Positions 1-10,905 of a stretch of 64,000 nt of DNA are shown piece by piece; within the stretch, counting starts at the first letter, position 1; each line of letters opens with the position of its first letter. The notes beneath the pieces were generated by a model, which made no database searches, had not been told where the DNA came from, and worked only from the letters and a program-made list of their open reading frames with translations. This stretch comes from Okapia johnstoni (lineage: Eukaryota > Chordata > Mammalia > Artiodactyla > Giraffidae). The position numbers and the translations under genes are program-made. The stretch spans positions 79,528,385 through 79,592,384 of the forward strand of contig CM044315.1 of assembly GCA_024291935.2 (NCBI GenBank). Direction: 5' to 3'.

Positions 1-735
1 GGTCAGCACAGCAACTGTCCGGCTGAAATAACAAGTCAGAGACCAAAAAACTGGCCAGCCTTTTCTGTTTACTCAGCTTTTTTCCCCTCCTTTTTCTCTG
101 GACAATGCCCTGCTGGGCTGGGGCTGTCCTGCTGGGCTTGTTGCTGGAGTTCCCCCGCCAAGATGGAGCCCAGCTGCTCAGCTGTTTACAAGGCGAATCC
201 GGTTTACACTGGGGCCCATCCTGTTCTGGCTGGGTCGGGAGCTCGAGGCAGAGCCCAGCCAGTGGCCTCTCCTGGCCCAGAGCTCCTTAATCTCTATCTC
301 AGGCTGAGAAGCAGTAGGGCTAGGGGGTCTGACACATCCAAGGGCCACGGATGGTGATGTCTTAAGGTAGAGTGAAGAAGAGAATAAGACCTGGCCCCAC
401 AGTCACATTTCTGCCTTTAGGAGCCCCCGAGAAAGGAGAACTGCTGGAATCTCATGGCCTCCATTTCTGTTCTTTCAAGTGGTGAACTTGTAACAACAAA
501 GATGGCGCCCCTCCCCCCATTCTTCCTGGTAGCCAAAGTCTGGGAACTAATCTCGGCTTTATCTACCACCCCCCTCAAAGCTGCTTGAGGATCAAAGGGA
601 ATTATGTGTATGCAACGACTTGAAAAGCATTTGTAACTATGATGGAGTGATCTATGGCGATTCATTGAAGTCAAACAACTGATCTCCAGGGATAAGGCTC
701 AAGCCTCTAGATTGGCAGCTGTTCAAGGCAGGGCC
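1..735. other. Unique sequence, no gene seen
   Basis: No repeat signature, exon or RNA gene was recognised. Short open frames here have no recognisable domain or splice context. Confidence 0.4.
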
Positions 736-737
736 CT

Positions 738-812
738 CTTCTTAGTCGCCCTGGTGGCTCCAAGGCCCATCGTGGAGCCTGACACACAGTGGGGGCACAA
801 TTATTCCATGTA
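738..812 (+). repeat. L2 LINE 3' fragment (possible)
   Basis: A short stretch has the wording of an L2 3' end in sense: a CTGACACACAGTGGG-like phrase followed by an AT-rich end. It is too short to be sure, and the family could be MIR instead. Confidence 0.35.
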
Positions 813-837
813 TTAAGCAAATATTTTTCAAGAAGTT

Positions 838-1030
838 CTCAGATTAGTGGGAGAGACAGGTAATAAAAAGCCAGTGAGAGCTATGCTATGGCAGGGAGGA
901 GCACAGGGGGCTGAGAAAGCACAGAGGAAGCACCTCCCTGGGCCGGAGGTCAGGGAAGGCTTCTCTGAGGCAACAGCATCTAAGACACAGTAAACAAATG
1001 TACTCATTAGATGAAGGAAGAATGAACTTG
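838..1030 (-). repeat. L2 LINE fragment, antisense
   Basis: The phrase GGTCAGGGAAGGCTTCTCTG and its surroundings are typical of the reverse complement of the L2 3' untranslated region. Divergence is high and the edges are approximate. Confidence 0.5.
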
Positions 1031-1925
1031 CAGAATCAGTAGTGGCAGTGTAGGGGCAGGCTGACCTGGGTGATCTCTCTTATTCACTTGTCCTCCCCAA
1101 ATACTGAAGGGCGAGGCCTTAGGCTCTTGAGCACTGTGGCCAGTGAATGGCGGGATCTGGCTTCCCTAAGTAAATTCATTAAGGAGTCATGTGACGCCTT
1201 GGGAAGCTTCTGTCTATGCTACCCAGGCTTCTTAAACTGGATCATGAAAGGGCGTAAGACAGTGTACTTATGGGCTGCAGGAAGCACGGGATAAATATAC
1301 ATTCTCCTGGTCTTAGTACATCAATCTTCTCAATGGCAAGCAATTTAAAGCTTCATCTGGTCTAAAGCAGGAGTAGGGAGAAGGTGGTTATCCCAGAAAG
1401 GAAAGCCCAAGAAATGGCCTGCAGGTAGAAAAGCATTGCCCAACTGGGAAAATTCAAGAATTACAGTATGACCAGAGGGGAGAGAAACTCTTTAGGGGAC
1501 ACTGAGGGATAATTCCCAAAAGGTAGGCAAGGTTACCTGATGAAGTACCTGGAAAGTCCAGTTCTTTGTCCCAAATGGGGATACATTCCCATAGAAGCAA
1601 CTGCCATCTACATTCTGTTGATTCTAAACTTTTGTTTTTATCCTTGAACTTTCTTGGGAGTATCGAACTTTTATATCAAATTGTCAGTGGATATAAACTC
1701 CTTAAACTCAAACAATCCAATAGAACTCCTCCTGATCTCCTTCCATACTTGTTCCTGACCCTAGTTCAGGCTTCTGCACTGGTTCATTATGGAGGTTCTA
1801 CCCACCACAATGCTCACCTTTAGCTTCTTCCCATAGATTCTCACCTCTTTTCCTCTTTCTGGCCTGTTGTCCCCATGGGACTGACCCCATGGTTTTCCTG
1901 ATCCTGACATTTCCCCTCCATTTCT
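1031..1925. other. Unique sequence, no gene seen
   Basis: About 0.9 kb with no repeat or gene recognised. Open frames such as 1566-1823 are short and without homology that I can see. Confidence 0.35.
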
Positions 1926-1992
1926 GTATTGAAGTATAGTTGATTTACAATGTTGTGTTAATCACTGCTGTTGAGCAAAGTGATTCAGTTAT

Positions 1993-2478
1993 GCTGTTGT
2001 TGTTTAGTTGCTAAGTCATGTCCGACTCTTTGCAATCCATGGACTGCAGCATGCCAGGCTCCCTTGTCCTTCACTATCTCCCAGAGGTTGCTCAAACTCA
2101 CGTCCGTTGAGTTGGTGATGCTATCTAACCATCTCACCCTCTCATCCTCTTCCTCTCCTTCCTCAATCTTTCTCAGCATCAGGATCTTTTCCAATGAGTT
2201 GGCTCTTCTTATAAGGTGGCCAGAGTATTGGAGTTTCAGCTTCAGCATCAGTCCTTCTGATGAATATTCAGGGTTGATTTCCTTCAGGACTGACTGGTTT
2301 GTTCTCCTTGCTGTCCAAGGGACTCTCAAGCATCTTCTCCAGCACCACAATTCAAAGACATCAATTCTTAGGCACTCAGCCTTCTTTATGGTCCAACTCT
2401 CACATCTGTACATGACTCCTGAAAAAACCATAGCTTTGACTAGGATGGACCTTTGTTGGCAAAGTGTCTCTGCTTTTT
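1993..2478 (-). mobile_element. BovB (RTE) LINE 3' fragment with end of the reverse transcriptase ORF
   Basis: On the minus strand the frame 2431-1985 encodes the C-terminal part of the BovB polyprotein, including CESWTIKKAE, FELWCWRR, VPWTARRTNQS and the GHLIRR stretch. The 3' end (plus strand left edge) is the usual BovB terminus that reads GTCCGACTCTTTGC in reverse. It is severely 5'-truncated: endonuclease and catalytic RT motifs are missing, so it cannot code for a working protein. It sits in L1 sequence; a clean TSD was not resolved. Confidence 0.88.
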
Positions 2479-2499
2479 GAATACATATATAACATATAT

Positions 2500-2816
2500 G
2501 GCTTCCCCGGTAGCTCAGCTGGTAAAGAATCCATCTGCAATGCAGGAGACCCTGGTTTGTTTGATTCCTGGGTTGGGAAGATCCTCTGGAGAAGGGATAG
2601 GCTACCCACTCCAGTATTCTTGGACTTTCCTGGTGGTTCAGCTGATAAAGAACCTGCCTATAGTGCGGGAGACTTGGATTAGATCCCTAGTTGGGAAGAT
2701 CCCCTGGAGAAGAGAATGGCTACCTACTCCAGTATTCTGGCCTGGAGAATTCCATGGACTGTATAGTTCATGGGGTTGCAAAGAGTCGGTCATAACTGAG
2801 TGACTTTCACTTTCAC
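2500..2816 (+). mobile_element. Bov-tA SINE with two tandem tRNA-like heads
   Basis: Two tRNA-Glu-like heads follow one another (head 1 from 2500, head 2 from about 2626), then a BovB-derived tail ending GAGTGACTTTCACTTTCAC. A perfect 12 bp duplication, TATAACATATAT, flanks the element at 2488-2499 and 2817-2828, which fixes both edges. The duplicated head suggests a Bov-tA3/SINE2-1-like dimeric subfamily (inference). Such SINEs carry an internal pol III promoter and depend on LINE machinery. Confidence 0.88.
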
Positions 2817-3149
2817 TATAACATATATATTCTTTTTCATATTCTTTTCCATCATGGTTTATCATAGGCTATTGAATATAGTTTCCTGTTCTATACAGTA
2901 GGACCTTGTTGTTTATCCATTCGATATATACCAGTTTGCATCTGCTAAGCCCGAGCTCACAATCCATCACTCTCCTACCCCCCATCTCCTTGGCAACCAT
3001 CAGTCTATTCTCACTGACGTCTTCTTTTTTGGTATGCAACATTCCATGTGCAGGCTCTGGACAAATCTGAAGAAGCAGCTCTCCTTCTTCAGACCCCTCA
3101 ATTGATCCCATGCCTTCAAGATAAACAAAATGAAGTTCAAACTCCTTAG

Positions 3150-3250
3150 CACCTAACTCACAGAGTTCTAGTGAAGAGCAAATGAGATAATGCATGTAAA
3201 GCACTTGGCACACCACCTGAGATATTTTAGGCATTCAATTAATAACTATT
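3150..3250 (+). repeat. MIR fragment
   Basis: Contains the MIR-like phrases AAATGAGATAATGCATGTAAA and AAGCACTTGGCAC in sense orientation, followed by an AT-rich end. It immediately precedes a Bov-tA insertion. Confidence 0.6.
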
Positions 3251-3289
3251 TACTATTAAATAATTTAAAAATTATATAATTTCTATTAT

Positions 3290-3519
3290 GTGCTGTGCTC
3301 ATTTGCTTTAGTTGTGTCCGACTCTGTGCGACCCTATAGACTGTAGCCCTCCAGATTCCTCTGTCCATGGGATTCTCCAGGCAAAAATACTCTCCAGCAG
3401 TGGGATGTCTTTTCTTTCTCCAGGGGATCTTCCCAACTCAGAGATCGAACCTGCATCTCTAATGTCTCCTGCATTGTCAGGCAGGTTCTTTACCACTAGT
3501 GCCACCTGGGAAGTGCCAG
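3290..3519 (-). mobile_element. Bov-tA SINE
   Basis: A complete element in reverse: the BovB-like tail lies left (TTGTGTCCGACTCTGTGCG) and the tRNA-like head right (ending CCACCTGGGAAGTG). The 11 bp TSD ATTTCTATTAT at 3279-3289 and 3520-3530 is perfect. Confidence 0.9.
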
Positions 3520-3530
3520 ATTTCTATTAT

Positions 3531-4055
3531 AGAATGTTATAAGTTCCCCCGCACCCCAACCTGTGTTCTGCTGCATCTCTCTTTAGTCTCCTTTCATGAT
3601 GTTCTCCCACATGCTTTCTCCCATGAAGTCCCAGAAAACTCCTCTTTCAAGCCTCCCAGTCCTTGTCCATTCCATCCAGTGTGATTTCCATTGGGAAGAC
3701 TCTGCCCTTTATGGTTTACTTGGTAAACTCCAAATCATCCATTCTCATGAACATCTCTCCATAAGCAGAGCAACAGGACAAAAGTCTATGGACAGACATT
3801 TCTCTTGACAGCATGGTTACTTGATATAGTAGAGAAAAGGCGTGAGGAGATTCTCTGTGGTGGCAGCCAATAGTACAGATAAAAAACTACCCTTGATGCA
3901 GTGAGTCACAGACATCAAGAGAGCTGGGAAATGGCTGAGACAGAGAAGATCAGCCAGGCAGGATGGCTGGCCTCGCTGCCATGGAGGCTGGCTGGGCAGG
4001 AGGAGTTAGAAGGACCAGTAAATGAAATGTTACAATGTCCCAGGGAGAGAGTCAG
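3531..4055. other. Unique sequence, no gene seen
   Basis: No repeat or gene was recognised in this roughly 0.5 kb. Confidence 0.35.
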
Positions 4056-4059
4056 TGTG

Positions 4060-4190
4060 TCATTTAGCTGACAAATGTTACTGAGCACTCACTTTGGACT
4101 GACGACTTAGCTCTGAAAGAGGGGCTCATTGTTTAGTGAGGAATCAGACGAGTACACAAGAATTACAGTACAGCGTGATAAATATTATAA
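4060..4190 (-). repeat. L2 LINE fragment, antisense
   Basis: ACAAATGTTACTGAGCACTC is the antisense of the L2 3' end, followed by degraded L2 3' UTR. Confidence 0.5.
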
Positions 4191-4261
4191 TAGTAGTGGT
4201 GGGTGCCATCGAGGCATGAATGTCAAAGGAGTCCTTTCTCTAATGAATTTCAGGGTGACAG

Positions 4262-4400
4262 TCACATGCAATAAACATTCATGAGCACCTGGTCTGTGCC
4301 AGGCACTGTGCTGGGTGCTGAGGACACGGAGGATGCAAAGATGAATGAGATGATCTATGCCACCTAGTGGGAGGAGACAGTCAAAGTAAAAAATGCCACA
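4262..4400 (-). repeat. L2 LINE 3' end, antisense
   Basis: Shows the familiar string GTGCCAGGCACTGTGCTGGG after AATAAACATTCATGAGC. It is a second L2 3' end in the same orientation close behind the previous one. Confidence 0.65.
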
Positions 4401-4554
4401 AAGGCAGTCAAATGTCACATGTCCCCAGACCGCCTCCTCTTCCATTTAACGTGATAGGAGTCATTATCACCTAATTCCTCAAGCTAGAAACCTGTACATT
4501 ATCTCTGACTCTCTAAGATTTATGTTTTAGATAAAACATAAAACATCTTGTAGA

Positions 4555-5195
4555 GGATGGATTAGAGGGAAAGAAGACTGGAGGCAGGGAGACCAGCTGG
4601 AGGCTGATGCAGTAATTCTGTGGAGAGATGATGACCATGGCCAGGATTAGGCTAGGAGCCTTGCCGATGAAGAGAAGTGAAGAGATCTGAGAGTTGTTAA
4701 AGAGTTGGATAAATAGAATTTGGAGATTTGGATGTGTGGGTGAGAAAGGAGGAGTCAGAAATGAATCCAGGCTTCTGGACTGGACAGCTAAGATTGTGGT
4801 GCCATTTCATGAAATGGGAAGTAAAGGAGGGAGAAAAATGATACCTTCAATTCTGGACAGTCATTCCCTTGGTATCTATGGGGGATTGGTTCCAGAACCC
4901 CCACGGATACCAAAATCCATATACACTCAAGTTTCTTCTGTAAAACGGTGTAAAATGGCAAAGTGTAATAGATCCTCAGTATCCACTAATTCTGAGGTTG
5001 GCTAAATCTGTGGATGTGGGACCCGCAGATACAGGGGACTGGCTGAAGTGCACTTTAGATATCTTTATGGGGAGGTGTCTAGTAGGCTGTTAGAAAGTGA
5101 GCTGGACCCTCAGGAGATTGATTTGGATTAAAGTTAAGACTTGGAAGCCATTGGTATATTGGAGTAGTTCTTCCATGGGTGTGGTTGAGACCACT
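4555..5195 (-). repeat. L2 LINE body, antisense, split by a Tigger element
   Basis: Antisense L2 phrases are present on both sides of a DNA transposon: GGAGGCAGGGAGACCAGCTGG and GTGGTGCCATTTCATGAAAT on the left, AGGTGTCTAGTAGGCTGTTAG on the right. The two halves are collinear in L2, so the Tigger insertion is younger. Confidence 0.7.
4856..5048. mobile_element. Non-autonomous TcMar-Tigger element
   Basis: The left end (from CAGTCATTCCCTTGGTATC) and the right end (…GATACAGGGGACTGGCTG) are imperfect inverted repeats. The interior GGTTCCAGAACCCCC and AAATCCATATACACTCAAG match the short Tigger-derived family with a GGTATCCGTGGGGGATTGG-type end. No transposase frame is present. The exact family name (Tigger3-like or MER28-like) is uncertain. 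Confidence 0.75.
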
Positions 5196-5224
5196 CAGAG
5201 TGTGTTCAGAGAAAAGTGGAGCAG

Positions 5225-5960
5225 ACATTCATTCATTCATTTAGTAAATGTATTGAGCACTTACCATGTGCCAGATACGGTTCCAGGTGGTGGAAATAGA
5301 ACAGTGAACGTGGACCTTCCCTTCTACTGGTGGAGGTAGACAACCAACCAATGAAAATATAATAGGAGGTCAGAAAGGGACAAGTGCAATGAACAAAGGA
5401 GGGGAAGGAGATGCCCAGGGTGATGGTAGGTAGTCAGGGAAAAGCTCTCTGTAAAAGTGACATTTGAGCAATTGTCTGAATGAACTGAGCAACAGGATCA
5501 TGGGAAACTGTAGGAAGAGTGTTTCAGGTAGAGGAGCCAAATTCAAAGGTCCTGGTGGGGAATGTACTTGGTGTCTAAAGGAGCAACCAGGCTATGTGGC
5601 CAGAGTGAAGTGAACATGTAGGTGAGTGGCAGGAAATGGAGGTGGAGAGAAAGCCAGGGGCCAGACCATAGGGTCCTGTGGGCCCAGATAAGGACATTGG
5701 GTTCTATTCTGTGTGATAGGAAGGCCTGACAAAGTTTACAGCAAGGGATTAATCTAATCTGATTTATGTTTTAAAGGATTACTCTGGCTTCTGTATAGAG
5801 AACAGATTGTAGGATAGCAAGAAAGGAAGCCGGGAGGCCACTGCAGTTGTATAAGGAAGGCTGATGGTGGCCTGCATTACCATACAAGCAATGAAGGTGA
5901 TGAGAAGTGGTCTGAACGCCTTCCCATTGGCTGATATAGTGGGTGAGTAAGATTAAAAGA
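5225..5960 (-). repeat. L2 LINE, antisense, about 0.7 kb
   Basis: Begins ATTCATTCATTCATTTAGTAA with the antisense 3' terminus and runs through recognisable L2 3' UTR text: GTGACATTTGAGCAATTGTC, GATTTATGTTTTAAAGGATTA and GCTGATGGTGGCCTGCATTA. No coding frame survives. Confidence 0.8.
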
Positions 5961-6074
5961 GGTGCTGAGAATCGTAAGTGAATTAGAAAGGAAGGAGCAT
6001 CAGTTTATTCTCTGCTCAGATAGAACTATGTGGTCTCAGCTCATTATCTGGCCATTCTATACTTCATTTCCATC

Positions 6075-6240
6075 AGTCCAACAAACACGTATGACATGCC
6101 CACTCTACACACACCCTGTTCTAGGTGCTGGGCATTTAACAGTGAATGGCCCTAACAGAGAACTTAAACTCTAGCAGTGGAGAAAACAAACCATTTTAAG
6201 AAATGATAAACGTTATCCCCCAGATCAATCAGAGAGTGAC
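6075..6240 (-). repeat. L2 LINE 3' end, antisense
   Basis: CCAACAAACACGTATGACATG, then CTAGGTGCTGGGCATTTAACA, is a degraded L2 3' end in reverse. Confidence 0.6.
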
Positions 6241-6955
6241 AAGGAAAGTGATAAGTAAGAAAAGCCCCCATGGACCCAACATTTGAGCTGAGTTGGGAGT
6301 GGGAACTACATCCCTCGCTGGGGCTGCTTCCCAGCATTGCTGGGTGTTCACAGAGACAACGGATAAAAAAGCACATTGACTAAAGCAGTTACAAATGACA
6401 GTCTTCACTTGGCTCTACTTCCCACGTCATTACCCAAAACATACACCCATCATTTCTGTTAAGACCTGAAACAAACCCATCTTCCTTCCCTTGTGCTAGG
6501 ATGGCCCTCAGGGGTACCATTTTCTCCAGCCCCCATCTGGAAGGCCTTCCTAGGATTATCCCAAGAACACCAGACCTTCCAGGAGCTCTTGGTACCTACG
6601 ACCACCGCCAAGTGCCATCTCACAAATCATCAGGGTGTGAGCTCCCTCTGGGGCCCAGGACAATGAAGGCCGAAAGCATGGAAGTAAATGACTGTGGAAA
6701 GAAGGGTCTAGAAAGGAATGCCCCTTCTGTCTCCTTTTCTCCTCTCCTCTCACCTCCCCATGGCCTTCCTTCTCCCCTTCTCTCTGTTCCTTCTCAGGAT
6801 CCCCCACACTTTTCTGCTGGTCCAGAGTGGATGCTGCCTCTGGAGGTGATGCAAAGATCCTGGGCTCAGCCAGGGTGGGGTCTCAGCTAGCTAGCACCTA
6901 AGTCAGCAGGCTTCGTCCACGGCCCCACCCTGCCAGGCAGTGCCTCTGGCAGCAA
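6241..6955. other. Unique sequence, no gene seen
   Basis: No repeat recognised. The open frame 6501-6890 (129 codons) shows no domain and is C/T rich; I do not call it a gene. Confidence 0.35.
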
Positions 6956-6984
6956 AGTCATGGCCCTGATTCCTCTGTCTCCAC

Positions 6985-7315
6985 GTTTAAGAACATCTCT
7001 AACTGCTCCTTGGATAGCTCAATTAGTAAAGTGAATATATTATATAAAGTCTAAAAGATTAAACTATCATCGTCAGCCCATAATTTCATGAAGAAGTCAG
7101 GGGACCGTATCCCTCTTATTAACTCTATAACAAATGTGATGAAAATGTTCAAATAGAATGTTAATGCAATGTTACGTGTAATTTTCCCAGGCGATTTTCT
7201 GCTGAAATATTTCTTTATTAATAGTAATTGAGGGTATAAATTATGAATGAGACGATTTTCTCCTTTCAGTAGGAAAGACGTACTAATGGCAATAATTCTT
7301 CATAATAATTTTTGG
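6985..7315. promoter_or_regulatory. Candidate conserved non-coding element, AT-rich
   Basis: A repeat-free block with a sharp change to AT-rich, complex text. It holds many homeodomain-type cores (CAATTAGTAAAG near 7020, TATTAATAGTAATTG near 7216) and no open frame. Conservation is inferred from composition and motif density only; no alignment was available. Confidence 0.4.
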
Positions 7316-7678
7316 GGAGAGCAGGGCAGGGAGAGAGGCTAGTCTAAAAAAACAGACAAAAGCCCCTCTCCAGGGCCTCCCTTGGGGGGACAATGCCTTT
7401 GCCACAGTCACCTCTCTCTAGCTCCATGCCCCTAGACTGCCTACAAGTGAGTCTCTGATCTTCATCAATTTTCCAAAAACCTCAAGGTCTGTTTGTAGGG
7501 CAGGAAGGAAGTTTTTGCCTCTAGTCCTAAAATGGACTAAGTTCTGAGGCCAACTTTTCTGCCTCAGAAACTGTTCTGATTACAAGAGCAAAAAGCCAGG
7601 CTGCTCTGCTGAGCTTCCGGATCCAATCAGTCTGCACCCAAACAGCTTTTATAGCATCCTAGAATATTCAAGAAGGAA

Positions 7679-7975
7679 GTGAAGTGAGGTCGCTCAGTCA
7701 TGTCCGACTCTTTGCGACCCCATGGACTATACAGTCCACGGAATTCTCCAGGCTAGAATAACTGGAGTGGGCAGCTGTTCCCTTCTCCAGGAATCGAACC
7801 TAGGCCTCCCACATTGCAGGAAGATTCTTTACCAGCTGAGCCACAAGGGAAGCCCAAGAATACTAGAGTGGGTAGACCTATCCCTTCTCCAGGGGATCTT
7901 CCCAACCCAGGAATCAACCCGGGGTCTCCTGCATTGCAGGCGGATTCTTTACCAACTGAGCTATCAGGGAAGCCC
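7679..7975 (-). mobile_element. Bov-tA SINE with two tRNA-like heads
   Basis: In reverse, the tail (GTCATGTCCGACTCTTTGC) is followed by two head copies ending at about 7855 (CACAAGGGAAGCCC) and 7975 (ATCAGGGAAGCCC). The flanks TCAAGAAGGAA (7668-7678) and TCAAGAGGGAA (7976-7986) form an 11 bp TSD with one mismatch. It is the second head-duplicated Bov-tA in the window. Confidence 0.87.
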
Positions 7976-7986
7976 TCAAGAGGGAA

Positions 7987-8440
7987 AGGCATTCAGAAAC
8001 CTTTTCATCCAATCCCCCATCCCATTCCAAAAATGGAAAGAAAAAAGGGCAGTGAGGGGAGGGAGATGACTTATTCCAAGTCACAGAGTGTGTCTGCTGG
8101 AGAGTTTGAGACTCAGTCCTAGTGACCTTTCACACACCTCTCCTCGCCAGCCTCTACAGCTCCTTCCTCACTGGTCCCCAGCCTGGGCACTGTCCTCCTC
8201 GTCTGTCCTCTTCATCTGTCAAGACCCAGCTCAGATGCTGGGGCACCCTTGAGTCGTGGAGTCATTGCTTATCAGTCTTAGTGACATGGCCTTGAATTCT
8301 CCCTGTCTCTAACTGTCATAGATCTGGACAGAGGTCCAGGAGGGCACAGGCCAGTCAGAAACACCTTCCAAGTTCTGCAGAGTGGTTGGACTAGTGCACC
8401 TCTCCAGGCTCTTTCTCCATCCAGGGATACCCCATTTGGT
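7987..8440. other. Unique sequence, no gene seen
   Basis: No repeat or exon recognised. Confidence 0.3.
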
Positions 8441-8444
8441 ATCT

Positions 8445-8570
8445 GCCCGTTCATTTCTTCAGCAGACATGACACAAGCATCTATCATGTGCCAGGCACCA
8501 GGGTTACAGAGGTGAGGTTATCCAACAAGAGTTAAGATAAATTCAGTGTTCTCAAGATCACAGTAGCAAA
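8445..8570 (-). repeat. L2 or MIR fragment, antisense
   Basis: CATCTATCATGTGCCAGGCAC is the shared antisense motif of L2 and MIR 3' ends. The text after it is more like L2. Confidence 0.5.
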
Positions 8571-8639
8571 GTCAAGAACAGGCACACAGATGTCTGTGTG
8601 TAAATAACACATACTATGTCATAGTAAGTGTTTATTAGT

Positions 8640-9120
8640 ATTATTGAATGTTTGAGGAACAGCCAGGTAGCCAGTCTGGCTGGAGCAGAGTGTGAGGGTG
8701 AGCGACACAGCACCTGCAGGACCTTGTAGCCATAGTAAAGATGTCACCCTGAGTGAGAGGAAACATAAGTGGCATGGATCTGAGACAGAAAGTTGGGGAA
8801 GCCTCGGGGCTGGCTGTTACACAGAAGGTGTCTGGGGAGCACATACATGACCTTAATTTGGAGGGCAACTGCTAACGGATGGATTAGCAGAGGAGTGGCA
8901 TGGTGTTATCTACCTTGGGAAAAATGGACACTCTGACAAATCACTAGTTAGATGTGGACATTGAGGGTTAGGAGAGAATCAAGGATGAGCTGGAATTTTG
9001 GCTGTGGGGGCTGAGTGCCAATCCATTGTGGTGCCATTCACTGAGTTGGGGACACTGGGGGGGGGGGAACAGACGGCAAGTTCAATTGTGGATAAGTAGA
9101 ATCTGAGGAGTGTGAAGGTC
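8640..9120 (-). repeat. L2 LINE, antisense
   Basis: Degraded antisense L2 text is followed in order: TTTGAGGAACAGCCAGGTAG, GGCTGGAGCAGAGTGTGAGGG, GGACCTTGTAGCCATAGTAA and GTGGTGCCATTCACTGAGTTG. An 11-nt G run at 9057-9067 interrupts it. Confidence 0.75.
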
Positions 9121-9260
9121 AAACAGGTGGGAATGCCCAGGAGTCTGACTGGAGTCTGGAGCTACAGGGTGAGGCTGGGCCCTCCAGGCTGCTTTTACCT
9201 GGGACCTCTGGGCTCGCAGGCTGGATTGCATCATCTGTTTACAAGCCTGTTTCTCCCTGC

Positions 9261-9392
9261 TAGACTCTAGCTCCTTGCGGCAAGAACCGAGCTGGTTAAC
9301 CTTCTCACCTTCAGTCACCAGCACAAAGCACATTACACAGTTGATGACGGCGAGAGTGCACTGACTGAGCAAATGAATGAGTGAGTGAATCT
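9261..9392 (+). repeat. L2 LINE 3' end, sense
   Basis: Runs from CTAGCTCCTTGCGGCAAGAAC to AAATGAATGAGTGAGTGAATC, the usual L2 terminus in sense. It is one of the minority plus-strand L2 copies. Confidence 0.6.
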
Positions 9393-10600
9393 GTCACTAC
9401 TCTGAGTATTTGGCCCTTCCTTGTAGCAGGAGAAAAGGTACCCTTCAGGTTCAAGGCTCTGTGTCCCTGTCCCAGGATCCTGCCTGTTCAGGATCCCTTA
9501 GGTCCTCCCCTTCACCTTCTTGCTGGGTCCTTGTCCCACATAGCTGGTCAGAAATGGGGTCACTGTAATATGTAAATCTTGTTTGGTTCCAAATAACACT
9601 TCCAAGACTTTTCTGTGGAATCCTCCTGGTTCCCTAACCTGAGTCCACAGCAGGAGCATCCCAATCTCTTGTACTCTGGTAAGGAGCTCTGGCCCATCCA
9701 CTTGATCTCATTCTAGAGAACCCAGACTTCAGGAGACAAGTCCTGACAAGTGTCTCCTGGACACACTCCAGGCTAATTCTCTACTAGTTCTCCTCTTCCC
9801 TTTACCATCTCTGGCTTTGTTTCCTCTTTAGACCCAAGAACCTTAGAATTACTCTAGGAGTCGTTGGTAGAGGCAAGGGCCTGGGCCTGTATGACCAGGC
9901 AGGCTCAGCTTTCTGCCCTCCAAAAACAATAGGAGGATGGGATGGGAAATGGAGCTATATTCGTGATGTTCTCTGAGTGGCCATAGTGACCTCTTGACCA
10001 GAGGCCACCTGGATGACCTCCAAGGGCATCTCTATGTCTCCCCAGGCAGGGCCATGGGGCCAGGAAGCCAGGCAGAGCTCCAGAGTCCTCCGGCCTCCCT
10101 CAGGGAAATCCATCCATTAGCAGTTGCTCTCCAAATTAAGGTCACGTATGTGCTCCCCAGACCCCCTTACTGTGTAACAGCCAGCCCGGAGGCTTCCCCA
10201 GCTTTCTGTCTCAGATCCATACCACTTATCTGGAGACACCCCATCCCCTCTTCAATACAGGTCATGTCTAGACAGGAAAGCTCAAAGCTAGCCCCAAGCA
10301 GCCTTGATGGCCAGGGGGAGATGGATCTAATGGTTAAGATGGAGGCCCCCACTTCTGAGGCTATCATCTGGTCCCTTCCATGCCCCGCAGGCCCCAGGCC
10401 TTGGGAACAGGCAGGGTTGGCTGGAGACACGGAGGCATGGAGGCAGGACTGGGATCTTCATTTGTCCCGTGCCCCCCCCCCCTCCATCGCCCCTCACTTA
10501 GTCTCGGCTCCTCAGGGCACTCTCCTCCCACCTCAGCCCCCTTCCTTGTTGAGCCAACAGCTCGATCTTGATCTCTTGGATGAGAAGGTCGCCTCCAGAG
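9393..10600. other. Unique GC-richer sequence, no gene seen
   Basis: About 1.2 kb without repeats. The open frame 9994-10626 is 210 codons long but has no recognised domain, no clear splice context and low-complexity Pro/Ser-rich composition. It is treated as chance in GC-rich DNA. Confidence 0.4.
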
Positions 10601-10604
10601 GGGC

Positions 10605-10905
10605 CCCCTCTGAAAGCCGATGCTAATCCAGTTAGGGGCCGGGCTGGGCGCTCCGTAGGACCAAGTGCAAGTGAGGAAATGCCAATTACCCGGTGACAAA
10701 AAGGGTCCCTGCCCCTGGGGAAGGGCAAGCTGGGGGGAGGGACGGCAGGGGCGCAGTAACGGAACACCTTGCCGGAAATAGCTCCTATCAGTCCACTTAG
10801 GGAGCCATCAGCCCCGGCAGATTTATGGGCAGCGTGTGCCCCTCTGATAGATCGGACTATTTAAAGGCAGCCGAAGCTTCCATTTATATCACTGTGGAGC
10901 AGAGA
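10605..10905. promoter_or_regulatory. Candidate conserved non-coding element with GATA and MEF2-like sites
   Basis: A repeat-free block with raised CpG content. It carries TATCAG near 10786, TGATAG at 10845-10850 (GATA cores) and CTATTTAAAG at 10857-10866, which differs by one base from the MEF2 consensus. The TTTAAAG stretch also resembles a TATA-like box. No exon or start codon context could be supported. An enhancer or an unannotated promoter are both possible. Confidence 0.4.

Larger units (their letters stand above)
1926..3015 (-). mobile_element. Artiodactyl L1 3' end carrying two later insertions
   Basis: The left part (1926-1992, starting TATTGAAGTATAGTTGATTT) and the right part (2817-3015, with GGACCTTGTTGTTTATCCATT) are the reverse complement of an artiodactyl L1 3' UTR. 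The L1 text is split by a BovB fragment (1993-2478) and a dimeric Bov-tA SINE (2500-2816). The L1 is truncated at its 5' side and non-coding. The inserted elements must be younger than the host L1. Confidence 0.8.

Noticed and set aside
480..530. AAGATGGCGCCCC, a YY1-type site suggesting a promoter
   Set aside because: A lone motif without CpG enrichment or adjoining exon is not enough to call a promoter.
1971..2480. 169-codon plus-strand frame
   Set aside because: It is the antisense shadow of the BovB C-terminal coding fragment on the minus strand.
9994..10626. 210-codon plus-strand open frame
   Set aside because: It has no recognisable domain and is Pro/Ser-rich. It lies in GC-rich DNA where frames on the other strand are also long, and no splice or promoter context supports it.
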